From NCBI GenBank assembly GCA_029945375.1, contig CM057060.1:2294001-2358000 (forward strand): a stretch of 64,000 nt of DNA, written 5' to 3'. The DNA is from Agaricus subrufescens. Its lineage: Eukaryota > Basidiomycota > Agaricomycetes > Agaricales > Agaricaceae. The notes beneath the pieces were generated by a model, which was not told where the DNA came from, made no database searches, and saw nothing but the letters and a program-made list of their open reading frames with translations. Below, piece after piece: positions 11,801 through 23,528 of this stretch (position 1 is the stretch's first letter; each line of letters opens with the position of its first letter). Made by a program: the position numbers and the translations under genes.

Positions 11801-12398
11801 TGACGCAGTGAAAAAACAATCAAGGGGGCGAACTACGCCCGCTATCAGGTCCCTCTCGACGTCACTCGAAGTATCACACGTACATGCGGCCTCTACTCAC
11901 GGTGCTGCGTCCACAGCTTATCCAGCAGTAGGATGTGCGAACCTGGACAGTCGATCGTAATGTATCATGGCCCTCATGGGTAAACAGCCAATTTCGAAGC
12001 GGAACACCGCGTACCTGACGCAATCATTGAGCACTGAGCATCCCGGAAGGCCAGGCCAAGAGAATACGGGTATCCATATACAGTTGTGATGGTTACTCGC
12101 CTGTGCTATGGAACGCTGTGCAACTGTTTTGTTCATCCGGAGTGTCAATTCTTGATAGGATCTGATGTATGGGGCATGGGCCGCACACCGTTCCTACTCG
12201 AAACCCGACAGGTATGGATGACTCCTTATCGAGGGCTATCTAGGAATCTAACCTCTTGAATCTATAGATATATGGAGATAACAATCTCACCTTCGATAGA
12301 GACTACATAAGAGACTTCGGTGTCGCAATGGCTCTGCAACAAATCCTTCCCGGATTGTCCTCTGCTCTTCCTCTCCAGTTGGGCTTTCAATATTCGCC
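8851..12398. other. 3.5 kb gene-poor interval
   Basis: No frame here encodes anything I recognise; the longest open frames are about 60-110 codons with no conserved motif. The interval includes the 3' flank of NDC80, a (TATGCG)3 microsatellite near 9391-9411, T runs near 9466 and 10850, and the 5' flank of the TmpA-like gene. No terminal repeats, tRNA boxes or transposon coding fragments were recognised. It could contain non-coding RNA or a decayed element, but nothing positive supports either. Confidence 0.5.
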
Positions 12399-14655
12399 AT
12401 GTCTGACAATACTCAAACCGTTGATATTGGTGACATCGAGAGGGGGAATCACGAGCCGTTGTCTCAAAGGGACGCACCTCAGGGTTCAGCATCGGCTACA
12501 CCGTCTTCGCAGACACCGGTTGAAGCGACACCACCCCCAACTGCTGTAGAAACAAGCAAGGAAGCCAAGGAGATTGCGGGACCAAAACCGGAGGCACAAC
12601 CCACTCCCCCCGAGGCGCAACAGCCCAAACCTGAGGCGCAACAGGCTCCTAAACCGGCAGCTCCCAGGCCCAAACCGCCCAAGAAGAAGTATTCTTGGTG
12701 GGTGCTCTTCAGGCTTTACTTCAACACCTATCGGTACGAAAGTTTCTTCCAAATTCTCCAAGAAGCAGATTATAACAAAGCGTCTTTCACAGCAAATTCT
12801 TCGTCTTTGTGATAGCTTTCAACCTTACGGGTCTCATCATCTCCGCCAACGAAGATTTCCCGTACGCTCATCGATATGCCGGTACCATCGCTGTGGCCAA
12901 TCTCAACTTCGCTGTCTTGGTGCGAAATGAAATCTTCGGTCGTTGTCTCTACCTGTTCTTCAACACGTTCTTCGCAAAGGTATGTAATTGTTCTTTGTCA
13001 AGAAATCACTGATATATAATGTCATCATCCCAAAGTGGCCTCCCCTTCTCTTCCGACTGGGCATAACGTCTTCCCTCCAACATCTTGGTGGTATCCACAG
13101 CGGTTGTGGTTGTTCGGCAGTCCTATGGTTGGGTTACAGGGTGTACAACATCTATAACGAGAGGCATTACTTCCACCCTGCTGTCCTTGCCACGGGCTTG
13201 ACCTCGCTGTTCTTCTTGTGCCTTACTGCGCTGGCTGCGTTCCCCTGGATCCGAAACACGCATCACAAGTAAGCCCATGATCTTATGCGCAGCAGAATAA
13301 ATTCTAACGTAAATTCACAGCGTTTTCGAACGTGGTCACCGTTTCATTGGCTGGTGGACCCTTCTCTGCACTTGTAAGTTGATGCTTAATACTTCGGTCT
13401 AATTATGACGATTAACGTGCAATAAGGGGGCTTTGTGCTCGTTGTTGATCTTTGGATGCGAGATGCACGTCACTGGAACTACGGCGCTGATCACGTATTC
13501 AAACAGCAAGATTTCTGGTACATTGCCGGTATGACAACCTTGTAAGTCGTAATACGTTTCCCAGACAACTTAGGCAATGCTCATAAGAATGTAAAGGATC
13601 GCTCTACCGTGGTTCTTTGTTCGTAGCGTGCCCGTCGAGATCCAACTTGTAAGTTCTTGTTCCTGCACGATAAACATAGCTCTGATCAATGAATCGCGTC
13701 ATCAAGCCCTCGACCAAAGTCGCCGTCGTCAAATTCCAACGTGGTATGCAAGAGGGTCTCCTTGGCCGTATCTCTCGCTCTCCCATCTGGGAGTACCATC
13801 TCTTCGGGACAATCAGTGAAGGGCCAAAATCCGGATGTCATTACATGGTTTGCGGTGTTCAGGGTATGCACTTTGTTTACAAGCATAAGAACTGTCAATC
13901 TAACTTGATTCTCGCAGGTGATTTCACTAAGAGTTTGGTCAACAACCCCCCTACTCACCTCTGGACAAGAGAACTCAAGGTAAATTCATGACAACCATGA
14001 CGTTCTACGGCGAAAAGTCTCTTACGGGGTTTCCCGCTAGGTTGCTGCCATCTCAAACTCGTCGCACCTTTACAAGCGTGGTATCCGAGTTTGCACTGGA
14101 ACTGGTATCGGCGCTGGCCTATCTACCTGTTTGCAGTCGCCTAACTGGTTAGCCGATCTATTTCCGTAAGCGATAATCGTATACTGACGAGTCCCGACGC
14201 CGCGCGCTACCAGGTACCTTATTTGGATCGGTACGTTAATACCGCGAGCAGTTTGAACACATCTCTGAGATCATTTCTAGGCTCTGATCAATTGAAAACC
14301 TTCGGTCCTACGATAGCTGGTTTGATTCGTGACGGAATCGAACCGGAACGTGTAACCCTCTACGATACCAGGGTAGAAGGTGGCCGACCCGACACAATGA
14401 AGCTCATCAAGGATGCTTACACAAGTTTCGGAGCTGAGGGTAAGCAGTCGCCGCACAAAATTGACACTTTGACACACGGGCCTTCTGACATGTTGACGTT
14501 CCGCAGTTGTTTTTATCACTTCAAACCTTCAAGGTAACACGGATATGATGCGAGGATGTAAAGAAGCCGGTATCCCGTGCTTCGGTACTCTTTGGGATTT
14601 CGTAAGTCTATTATCCCCAAATACAGACACCGAGGCTGACAGCTTCGTTTAGTGA
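12399..14655 (+). CDS. TmpA-like integral membrane flavoprotein
   Basis: Resembles the fungal TmpA family, polytopic membrane proteins with a C-terminal oxidoreductase-like domain; Aspergillus TmpA is linked to conidiation signalling. The N-terminal about 100 residues are cytosolic and Pro/Gln-rich (repeats of PKPEAQ type), ending in a lysine cluster before the first membrane segment (YSWWVLFRLYFNTYR). Several membrane helices follow (VIAFNLTGLIISANEDFPYA, FHPAVLATGLTSLFF, HRFIGWWTLLC). A cytosolic domain then carries HLWTRELK, GIRVCTGTGIGAGLSTCLQS and YLIWIGSDQLKTFGPTI, resembling a nucleotide-binding fold, ending in GIPCFGTLWDF. About ten short introns are present. The stop is either TGA at 14653 after a final splice or TAG at 14650 by read-through; both give nearly the same protein. 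Substrate unknown. Confidence 0.8.
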
Positions 14656-16570
14656 TCGAATCCGAGATGTTATCTATTTTTAAACGCAATCTTTTGCGAC
14701 AAGAAAGACGAGTTCAATAATTTGAATTGTTTTTTTTCCTTCTTCCTCCTTTATACATCACATGTTCCTACACAATAATGTATCTGAAATTCACGTAAAA
14801 CAGCTAGACTGTCCCCTCATCCATCCCCTCCTATTTTTAAAGTAGGATCTCCCACCATCTCTCTATACATCCAATCCTTCTTCTCGGGTCTTTTGGGACC
14901 CAAACACTCCTCATCCTCCCCTCCACGTAATTAGATCTGCGTCTTTCGATACGCGGAGCGTTTGTTTATACAACGTATACTCTACACATTTTACACTGTA
15001 TCAATTCCTATCTCGTCTGTCCTCGAATATCAAAACATCTCTAGCCGTTAGGTAAACAAAACCCATATCAGAACATTCTCTTGTCCTTTCCGCCTCCAAA
15101 AATTACCGAGTTTGATAAGGGATGATCCATCAATCGCTTAAATCGTATAAACGAGCAAATTTGACAATGTTTGACTTGCGAGTGGGGGGCGGGGTAAAAA
15201 AAATGAGAAAGGGTCTAAGTTTAACTCATCTCCCGTTCCTCCGACATGATTCCTTAGTAGGTGTTATAGCGCTCCGAACGGGATTAAAGACAAGATTAAA
15301 AAAAAGAAGAACTTCGAAAATGTCACTTTACACTTGATCTTATTTTTCCATTCCATCTCATCCCTCTCTGCTCTACTCGTTCTAGAATCACGCACTAGTA
15401 CAGCCGTTTTCGCGTTTCACTTGGTTTACACAGCCACATAACTGTCAAAGATCTGCTCTCCCAGAATTGAATCTTGATACATGATGATGGGGGAGAGGGG
15501 GTCGACTAACAAAATTTGCTGATTTTTTTTGAATAGCTTTTTTACTCTGTGCGCGTTTCAGATCTAATAGATGACTCCACGCCGAGAACGAAAAAAAAAA
15601 AAAAAACCAAAAAAAACCAAAAAAAAAAAAGTCTAGAGGCACCTCATTTGCAATTACAAAACTAGTTCTACAACACCAAAAGAGAGCCAAACTACTAAAT
15701 ATCTGACTACACATTATATACGAAACAAAACAAAACAAAGGAAGAATTCAGGACAACAATCTGATGAGTCGGCTCGGGTTGGCGGGAAACAGAGATGCTA
15801 GTCAACGGATACGAATCGATAAAAAAAACTATGTATTTATACTAAAAAGGGAGAGAGACTACTTATTATCAGAGCGGGGTAAAAAGAAAAAGAAAACAAG
15901 AACCAACTTTTCATTTACTCACTTGAGATGAAATGAAATATATCACTCCAACCGCGAAACCCAAAGCGATGAAAAAAAAAAATTTTTTTTTTCGGGATCA
16001 AGAAGAAAGATAACTCTCCCCTCGCCCAAATTCACAAACATCACAAAAAGAAGAGGTTCGCAAGGAATGAATGAATCAGAGTCCCGAGTGTCGGGGGGGC
16101 GGAAGAGGAGTTATTCAGGTCCCTCCCTCCTTCTAACTCAAAGTTGAGTTTAATGAAAAAGCTAGTTGAAGGTATAGATTGACAGAGTGGTGAGTACGGG
16201 AGTCAAGAACGGTTGTATTAACAACCCAACGCAACCCAAAAAAAAACTTCGAGGCTACATGCCACAAGACGAAACCAAAAAAGGATCCGAGCCGGGAAAT
16301 TGGGAGAGAAGGGTGACGAGAGGGCGGAATATAGTACGCAAGAATCGGAAGACAACAGTCGTCGGTACAAATCGAAGGGTTGGCGCAGAGAAGCGGAGAT
16401 AGGGATGATGGGAATTGAAGCCATAAGGATGGAATCATGGAAGGTTCGGAGAGAAGACATAGAGGTAGGAAGCAGGCCATATACATGATATCAGGACGGG
16501 CGGGAGGGCAGATCATAAGCTTGACGTAGGCATAAGGCGATTCGAGGCCACAGAGACAGTGAAATTACCA
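14656..16570. other. 1.9 kb AT-rich convergent intergenic interval
   Basis: This lies between the 3' ends of the TmpA-like gene and the ERI1-like gene. It holds many A/T homopolymers, notably an imperfect A tract at about 15591-15630 and a mixed A/T run at about 15970-15992. Open frames are short and lack motifs. It looks like long 3' UTRs plus spacer. Confidence 0.5.
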
Positions 16571-18354
16571 TCAAGACACGCATGCAGCCGTCACAGCTAC
16601 ACCGACACGAGAGACAGCGCCGACACTCAAAGAATTGACATTCCGCTTATGCCTAATTCTTGGCCTCAAGGGGATTGACGTTGTTATACCGGGGTTAAGC
16701 CGACCCATCACTCCAAACTCTGGTTCACTATCCGGGGAGTTCGAGACAAGAGACATAGGTGACACAGGTCTGCTAATGCTCAGACCCGGGCGTGTCGTGG
16801 GACGTGACGGTGACCATAACGCCGCAGAGGCAGGTGCAATCGCAGTGCCAAATCCATACAATTGTGTTCCTGTGCTTGCAACAGTACCGGGACCAGAATT
16901 ACAATTCAAATGGAAAGTCGCAGGATCCGCCCTGGAGGCAGACAGTGATGGTGATGGCGGAGCAGTGGCAACACCATGTCCAGGAAAATTCATGCAGAAC
17001 TGCTCTAGCACCTGTCCGCCCTTGCCCATCCATACCCATTTACGACCAGGCTTGATTTGGGTGTTAGGCCTGAGTACTACACCCCGTTTTCCAAGCTCTG
17101 TTATAATTCTAGCGATATTTCGAGCATCCTGTGAGTGAATGTCAGTATATTGCAGATATTATTAGCGCCGATAATGATGAATATAGAACATGGGAATCAG
17201 ATGGGGAAAACGAGGAGAAGAAGAAGCAGTTATATATATCGGTTCCGTTCCATATGGATTGCGGACGAAGAAGCCACGAGCCCAATGTTCGACAAGAAAA
17301 GAAAGATAGAGGATAGGGGAGATAAGACGATAAGACTCACGTCAATACCACTATGCTGCCTCCCCTGAAACGAGGGTAACCCTAACGCACTGAGTTGTGC
17401 TGAGATGTTGAGTGATCGGCGTCCGGGTGGGAAGAAAGTCTGGAGGGATTGATGGATTCAAGTTTTGGTCAGGGTCAATGAGACGCCCGTTACGACAGAC
17501 ACGGATCGTAAAGGAAAATTTCCGCAGCAACCATAGTAGGGAGGTCATGTGAATGAAATGAGGCGTCAGAGATTGTGGTGAAGGAGGACACACGACATAC
17601 CGGCGTGGTGCCGTCTGCGTCGCCTGGGGGAGGCTGAGAGCTGAGCCACTGCATGACGGTCAGACGAACGTCAAGAACGTCTCCCACAAGCCAGTCAGGC
17701 ATCGCAATCTTGTATGAAAGGCGTCGTTGAGTGCGCATACGGCAGTGAATGCGTCATTTATACATACTTTGCTGATAAAACACTGTTTGACTACAAAATC
17801 ACGAATGTCAAAGGGGCCGTCGCTGCACCAGCAAAAACGGAGAAGGCGTTTGCCAGTTGTAGCGTCGATGAGTCCGTTTTTGACGAGGAAGGCACGGACA
17901 GACTTGAGGACGTCGGGAAAGGTCGAGGCAGCATCGACTTGAGCCTAGCAAGGCGAAAGTGAGTGCGCGAAAGGGGGTGGTTTACGAAACAAGGCACGCA
18001 CTTGAGTGATACCAGTGAGTTCTGTGCAAAAGGCTGAAAGGGTGGGTCGCCAGGAGGGGCGGACAAAGCTTCTGAATTCGTCGACGACCTGTACATTATT
18101 GGTGCGGCCTTTGTCCTGCCATTTCATGAGACAGACAGGAAACTCCTGGGAGGCGAAGGGATAAGAAACTGGATATTGAGTCAGTGAAAGGGACAGACGA
18201 TGATTTCATTAGGGTAGTTGAAGTCGGTGCCTTGGAGGCAGGTGGCCTCGACGTCAAGAACGAGAAAGGCATCGTAGGGCTGGAGGTCGGGGGTGGGGGT
18301 GCGGCGGTGGCGAGGATCTGGGGGAACAGGCGGGGGCAGGGGAGAGTAGCGCAT
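16571..18354 (-). CDS. ERI1/3'hExo-like DEDDh 3'-5' exoribonuclease
   Basis: DEDDh-type exonuclease of the ERI1 family, which trims 3' ends of structured RNAs such as small interfering RNA, histone mRNA and 5.8S rRNA. Motif I is LVLDVEATC (about 18270), followed by NEII then EFPVCLMKWQD. The second acidic motif is SDGPFDIRDF (about 17800). The family-typical MPDWLVGDVLDVRLTV and RRRSLNISAQLSALGLPSF lead to GRQHSGIDDARNIARI, which contains the catalytic His and last Asp. The exons extend over about 1.8 kb. After the core comes WVWMGKGGQVLEQF and a Ser/Pro-rich tail of about 110 residues. The start ATG at 18354 is 44 bp from divergent CMS1. All five DEDDh residues appear present, so activity is expected. 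Confidence 0.88.
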
Positions 18355-18398
18355 GGTGGAGAAGAGAAAAGTTGTGTTCACGTGCTCTCACAGGCTTC
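18355..18398. promoter_or_regulatory. 44-bp divergent promoter between ERI1-like and CMS1
   Basis: Only 44 bp lie between the two outward-facing start codons. Transcription of each gene must therefore begin inside or very close to the other's 5' leader unless one start codon is misplaced. A CACGTG E-box-like core is present just before the CMS1 start. Confidence 0.5.
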
Positions 18399-19425
18399 AT
18401 GGCAGACGCCCTCGACGACGACTACGACGAGCCCGTGTATCTTTCAGACGATCACGACGGCCACCCGGCCCCAGTCACTGCGCCGGCCAGCGCCAAGAAG
18501 CGGAAGCGAAAGGAAAAGGAGAGGGAGAAGAAAGCCAAGGTCTCTTCTATCTACCTGTGGACCGCCACTGCCACTCATCATGCACACAGAAACGAAAAAT
18601 GAGGGAGGCAGTAGACCCTGTCGTTGAGACCATCGCAGACAAACCACCAACACATCTCGCAGCACATCTCGCCTCGTTGCAGGCCGGATCCTTTCCCAAC
18701 CTTTCTCAGATCGAGCTCAGTGACTTGGAAATACCTGGTACATCTCTCTCGCCCCCCCTCTCTCTTGCACGCCAACCCAACCATGCCAGATAGACTCTGC
18801 TATCGCTGATACCACCCTATGGAGCGGCCCAAGATCTCTGACCGAGCTAGTCCCTTTCATCATCAAAAGTTTGCCCATCCACTTACGCCAAAAATTGTAT
18901 CTGATATTTTTCGCTTGCAGTGCTGCCGACATTACACACTCGTTTAGGCCAGAAATCAAAAAGCAATGGTGCACCGACCCTGCTGTTCATTGCTGGCGCC
19001 GCACTACGGGTAGCCGATGTCACTCGAATTCTGAAGGACAAAAAGCTCAGGGGCGACAAGGGCGGCGAGGTTGCAAAGCTGTTCGCCAAACACTTTAAGC
19101 TCTCTGACCATGTGTCTTATCTCAAAAGAACGAAAATCGGCACCGCCGTAGGGACGCCAAACAGAATAGGCAAACTCTTATGCGAGACTGGTATGGAGCA
19201 CTTTGGGAAACTATTCTTGAAGCTTTGCTGAGACTCTGGACTCTAGATGCCCTGTCGATATCCGCGCTTACTCACATCATCCTGGATGTATCTTTCGTCG
19301 ACGCCAAGCAGCGCACGTTGTTTGACATTCCCGAGACGCGGGACGAGGTGTTTAAGAATGTGCTGGGGGCGCCTCAGGTACTAAAAGCAATTAAGGGAGG
19401 GACCATCCAGGTCGTACTTTTCTAA
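18399..19425 (+). CDS. CMS1: 90S pre-ribosome protein Cms1 (CMSS1 family)
   Basis: Cms1/CMSS1 family protein of the 90S pre-ribosome (small-subunit processome), with a helicase-like fold lacking ATPase motifs. The acidic N-terminus (MADALDDDYDEPVYL) is followed by a Lys/Glu-rich tract (KKRKRKEKEREKKAK). The core reads PTLLFIAGAALRVADVTRIL, KLFAKHFKLSDHVSYL, IGTAVGTPNRIGKLL, then SISALTHIILDVSFVDAKQR and a C-terminal VLKAIKGGTIQVVLF. Three or four short introns are visible (about 18541-18590, 18736-18790, 18865-18917 and 19190-19240). The stop at 19425 is only 18 bp from the stop of the convergent mL60 gene, so the 3' UTRs must overlap. Confidence 0.85.
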
Positions 19426-19443
19426 CCAACTGTATAATGCATA

Positions 19444-19909
19444 CTAGAAACCTTTAGGGTTTGTCCTTAGTGATAGCTATAAACCAAGGATGAGTTTGAA
19501 TGCGAGTAGAAAACATGCAGCAAGACGTACCCTTGTCCATTTAGGCACCTTGTGAATGCCCTTTCTATACCCTCTTTCGTGTGGGCTAAAGGTGCTGTAC
19601 TTGTCCTTGGCTGGCATCTCGTGTTCCTTGGGCAGCTCCAAGGCCCTGTCCTGGAGAAAAAAAGGTTATTCACATCGACACGCGAAGAAATTCTTGAACA
19701 CACCAGTGACTTGCACTGCACGCCGCTGGCTCTAACGGCCTCTATGACAGCATCGACCTTTTTTAGCCGGGCCCGGGCGTTGGCTTTGCGCGTCGGAGAG
19801 AGCTTCCAGGGAGTTTTCCTGCAGCGCGTTGGTCAGGGTGGGTCAGCGGGGGCCGAGAGAAGACGCACCAGAGGAGGCCACTGAGGTTGACGCGGGAGGG
19901 CTGGAACAT
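19444..19909 (-). CDS. MRPL31: mitochondrial large-subunit ribosomal protein mL60 (MRPL31)
   Basis: Mitochondrial 54S ribosomal protein mL60, reconstructed from four small exons that no single long frame reveals. Exon 1 encodes MFQPSRVNLSGLLW. The next gives KTPWKLSPTRKANARARLKK and VDAVIEAVRASGVQCKSL. The third gives DRALELPKEHEMPAKDKYST and FSPHERGYRKGIHKVPKWTR. The last gives LSLRTNPKGF and stop TAG (19444-19446). The W-K core, GYRKGIHKVPKWTR and the NPKGF end are the family signature, and the length (about 95 residues) fits. The start codon faces SF3A1 across 46 bp, and the stop faces that of CMS1 across 18 bp, so the gene is wedged between both neighbours. Confidence 0.88.
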
Positions 19910-19955
19910 CGGAAGAGAGGAGCGTGGGAAGAAACATACGCTGCCAGAGACCACG

Positions 19956-22583
19956 ATGGCGCTCGCAAACGGCACGAATGGCTCGCCCGAGGCGCACTCC
20001 ATGGCAAACATCCTCCGCTTCTCCAGCGGCCTCATCCTCCCCCCGCCCGAGATAAAAGGTCCGTGCTGCCCTCTCCCCGCTGCCCGCCCCCCACTCACCC
20101 CCCGCCAGCCGTCATCGACAAGACAGCCACCTTCGTCGCCAACTCCCAGAACCCTCCCCAGTTCGAAGACAAAATCCGCGAGAACCAGCGGGCAGACCCC
20201 AAATTCTCTTTCCTCAACCCCATCGACCCCTACCACGCGTATTACCGACACCGCCTCGACAAAATCTCCCGTGGAGAATCCCTCAATGACGACGTTCCTC
20301 CCGGTGCAGCTGTCGACGGAACCCCAGTCGATGGTGTATTGCCCACCCCAGACCCGTCCGACGTCGCTGACATCGGTATGGAGCCCCCTGCTCCAGAGTT
20401 CATATTAGATATGCCGAACATTAGCTCCATAGATCTGTCCGTCTTCTCTCATCTGCTCAAGTGTTCATTGACTGACATTGATGACAGTGATATAATGAAG
20501 CTAACAGCCCTGTTCACCGCTCGCAGAGGGCACACTTTCCTCGCGACTCTCTCCGCCAGAGAAGGCCGAAATTACCAGTTCGATTTTCTTCGACCCACAC
20601 ACTCCCTTTTTGGGTATTTCAACCGCCTCGTGGAACAATATAGCAAGGTTCTCTATCCCAATAAAGACATGTTACAGCAGCTTAAAGAAAAAGCAGAACC
20701 TGGAGCGAGGTGGAAGCTATTGGCTCAGGCCAAGAGATACGCAAACTGGCAGCGAAACAAACGTGAAAAGGATCAGAAGAGGAAGGATGATCAGGAGGCT
20801 GAACGAGGTGAATTCTACATTTTTTTTCTATTCCCCGCAGAGTTGATAACCGCTTCTTGTTCAGTCGCATTTGCTGAAATTGACTGGCATGACTATGCGA
20901 TTGTCCAGACGATCGAGTTCACTTCTGCGGATGCCGCTTCGGAACTTCCACCGCCGATGAGCGTCCAAGAAGTCGAGAACATGACTCTTGCACAAAAACG
21001 CATGGCAGCTATGATCATGGAAAACACTGCTGAAGATGTCGAAGCTCACCGCGCGCGTCAAGCCGCTGCAGAGGCGGAGGCTGCCAGAACTATAGGCAAG
21101 GTCACGGTGGTCGACGAGGATGACGATGCAGCAATGATGGAGGAAAGCGACGATGAAAGGGATATGGAGAAGAATATGAAGGAGGAAGAGGAGAGACAGA
21201 GGGAGATTGCCAGGGCTCGTGCCATGCAACCTAATGTTGGCCCTATGAAAATTCGGACCGACTATGTACCCAAAAGTGAGCATCATTCCCAACGTCCCCC
21301 CCCTTTTCCACATTCTAATTTTCTTTCCTAGTTGGTTCAAAGAACACCAAAGCAGCAATGACCACATGTTCAATTTGTGGTCAGCAAATCCCCATAGACG
21401 AACTACAAGAGCACATGCGTATTGAGCTTCTCGATCCCAAATGGAAAGAACAGCGTGATGTTCTTGAAGCGCGTAAAGCTCAAGCTTCAGAACTACAACG
21501 TGGAGCCAACGTTGTCTCATCACTTAAAAATCTTGCTCGAACACGTGTGGATATCTTTGGTACAGAGACAGACGAGGAGCGGAGGAAACGTGAAGAGGAA
21601 GAGGAGAGAGAGAGGAGAAAGGAGAAGGAGAAGGTTGTCTGGGATGGACATACTGCTTCGAAAGCCAATACGCTGGACAAATATTCTACCAATGTCAACT
21701 TTGACGAGCAAATTGCGGCTATTCATCGCGCCAAGGGTCTGGGACCGTGAGTTGTTTTTTTTTGTATCTTCTCGCACAAGTATCTAAACAGTTGTGTTAC
21801 AGAGCCGAGGTTAATGCCATCGGTCCTGGAATTGGTCCAGCAGCCATTCCTGCTCCACTGACTTCGTTACCTCCACCACCAGCTTCTCTACCAGCTCCGC
21901 CAATCCATACTCGCGGACCCTCAACAGCCACAGTCTCATCAGGGCCAACACCAGCATCCATGGCTCCAACCCCCGCACCAGTCATGCTACCACCCTTACA
22001 TTACCAAGGTCTAGACGCCGCCCAACCTTTTGGTTATTCACCTCCTCTGAATGGAAACGGCAACGGCAATGGTGTAGGAGCTGGAGGGATGGGAGTATCG
22101 AGTCGACAAGCAGCATTAGCAGCTGCAAATGCTCAAGCTCAACAAGTCCAAGCAGGAATGGTACGAACCGCAGACCAGATGTTGGTTGATGGTGAAGGTG
22201 CACCTGTCCAAGACGATGTGATACCTCCCGCCAAACGTCAAAGGGTAGCCAAACTTCCTGGTGGAGCGTTGTACCCAGAGAGCGATTGGATCGCAATGCA
22301 TCCTCACCCTATTTCATTACAGGTCCAACTACCCAACGATGCATCGAGACCAGAGTTGAAGTTGGATGGATCGGTGGTTTTGGTGCCTGATTTGCCGATG
22401 ACGCTTTTGGTGAGTACGTTGAGGGATAGGATAAGGACTGCGACGGGGAGTGCGTTGTCGGCGTCGAAGATGAGGATATCGTATATGGGCAAGATGTTGA
22501 CCAACTCGACGACGATTGGGGCTTATAATTTGGAGGATGAGGATTTGATTGTGTTGAGTTTGAGCGATGGAAAGAAAAAATGA
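19956..22583 (+). CDS. SF3A1: splicing factor 3A subunit 1 (Prp21)
   Basis: U2 snRNP component SF3a120/Prp21, needed for prespliceosome assembly. Two SURP modules are visible: one at about 20110-20270 (IDKTATFVANSQN, QFEDKIRENQRADPKFSFL) and a second at about 20500-20660 (KLTALFTARRGHTFLATLS, NYQFDFLRPTHSLFGYFNRL). A charged PRP21-like region follows, with MTTCSICGQQIPIDELQEHM at 21358. Next come a Pro/Ala/Asn-rich low-complexity segment and a C-terminal ubiquitin-like domain (KMRISYMGKMLTNSTTIGAY, ending EDLIVLSLSDGKKK). This is the full human-type domain order, including the Ubl that budding yeast lacks. Introns are visible near 20060, 20810, 21275 and 21750. It is divergent to mL60. Confidence 0.94.
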
Positions 22584-22836
22584 GGATTTCGATTGTTCTA
22601 TGTATACAGAGTTGGACACGAGTTAATTCTACACATTTCTGTTAATATGTTACAACCCTCTCGTCTAGAGGGACACAAGCAATTAATGAGATGGGTGGCT
22701 CTTTAAGGAAGAAGATAAGTAGTACAAGCGAGTGATCGGAAATAACACAAGGCGTGGTAACCGCCGGTAAATTCGGAGATCAAAAATAAAAAAAAGAGAA
22801 CAAGGGGCCCACAGCCCCGAACCCCCCTATCCATAC

Positions 22837-23469
22837 TCAATCCGAAGCCGCAGGTCCACATCCGAATTCCATGTCTTCCGACAGGCTGCTCTCCGTACGG
22901 CGGAGATTCAGGGAACAGAAGGAATCGGGGTGGGTGGACAAGACTGAATCTGAATGGATGCGGACATGAGAAGATTTGAGACGGCGGGGTGGACGGGTAT
23001 CCACTGCGTCTGGCGGTCTGTAAGGAAAAGGAGATCGGCAGGATGATGAGCTTGAGCTCAGGGGGGACTGGGGTTCTGAAGAGGAGCCTGAGTGGCTATA
23101 GGGGTTGCGGTAGTTTGAGAAATTGGTGAGATGGGCCTCGGGGCAGGTGTGGCCTCTGACATGGGTGTGTCGAGGGCGGCTGATCACGATGGGTGGGGAC
23201 TGCGGGATGGGCCGGGGGTAGAGCTGCGGGCGGAGCTTTGGGGGGTGGGCATTGAGAAGCGACCCAGATGACTCAGATGGCGAGGGTGAGACGGGGAGAG
23301 GGATGGTGTCCTGGAGCCAGAGCTCGTCCTGCTCGGTGGGCGGGCGGGGGACGGCACAGGAGGGGGCGTGGGTGAAGGCGGGGGACGAGAGAAAGGGCGA
23401 GGCGAGGAGCGAGGGGGGGATGGGGACGGTGGCGAGGCGCAGAGACGGTGGGCGGGCGCGTCGAGGCAT
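22837..23469 (-). CDS. intronless Pro/Ser/Arg-rich hypothetical protein (210 aa)
   Basis: A single uninterrupted frame, in a neighbourhood where nearly every gene is spliced. The protein starts MPRRARPPSLRLATVPIPPS and is rich in Pro, Ser, Arg and His. It contains phosphorylation-like stretches (PVSPSPSESSGS, SEPQSPLSSSSSS) and ends FCSLNLRRTESSLSEDMEF. No globular domain, signal peptide or membrane helix is apparent, so it is probably intrinsically disordered. High GC content helps keep frames open here, so this could be fortuitous. The Ser-Pro and RRTESSLSED motifs at the C-terminus suggest a real regulatory protein. No family recognised. Confidence 0.5.
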   Translation of the reverse strand: MPRRARPPSLRLATVPIPPSLLASPFLSSPAFTHAPSCAVPRPPTEQDELWLQDTIPLPVSPSPSESSGSLLNAHPPKLRPQLYPRPIPQSPPIVISRPRHTHVRGHTCPEAHLTNFSNYRNPYSHSGSSSEPQSPLSSSSSSCRSPFPYRPPDAVDTRPPRRLKSSHVRIHSDSVLSTHPDSFCSLNLRRTESSLSEDMEFGCGPAASD

Positions 23470-23528
23470 GCACTAAAAGGCGAGGAGAGGAGAAAGATAT
23501 ATAGGGCACTAAAAATAGCCGAGACAGG

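Noticed and set aside
15590..15630. Long A-rich tract as a retroposon poly(A) tail
   Set aside because: No upstream element body or target-site duplication could be seen; it fits ordinary AT-rich 3' flanking sequence.
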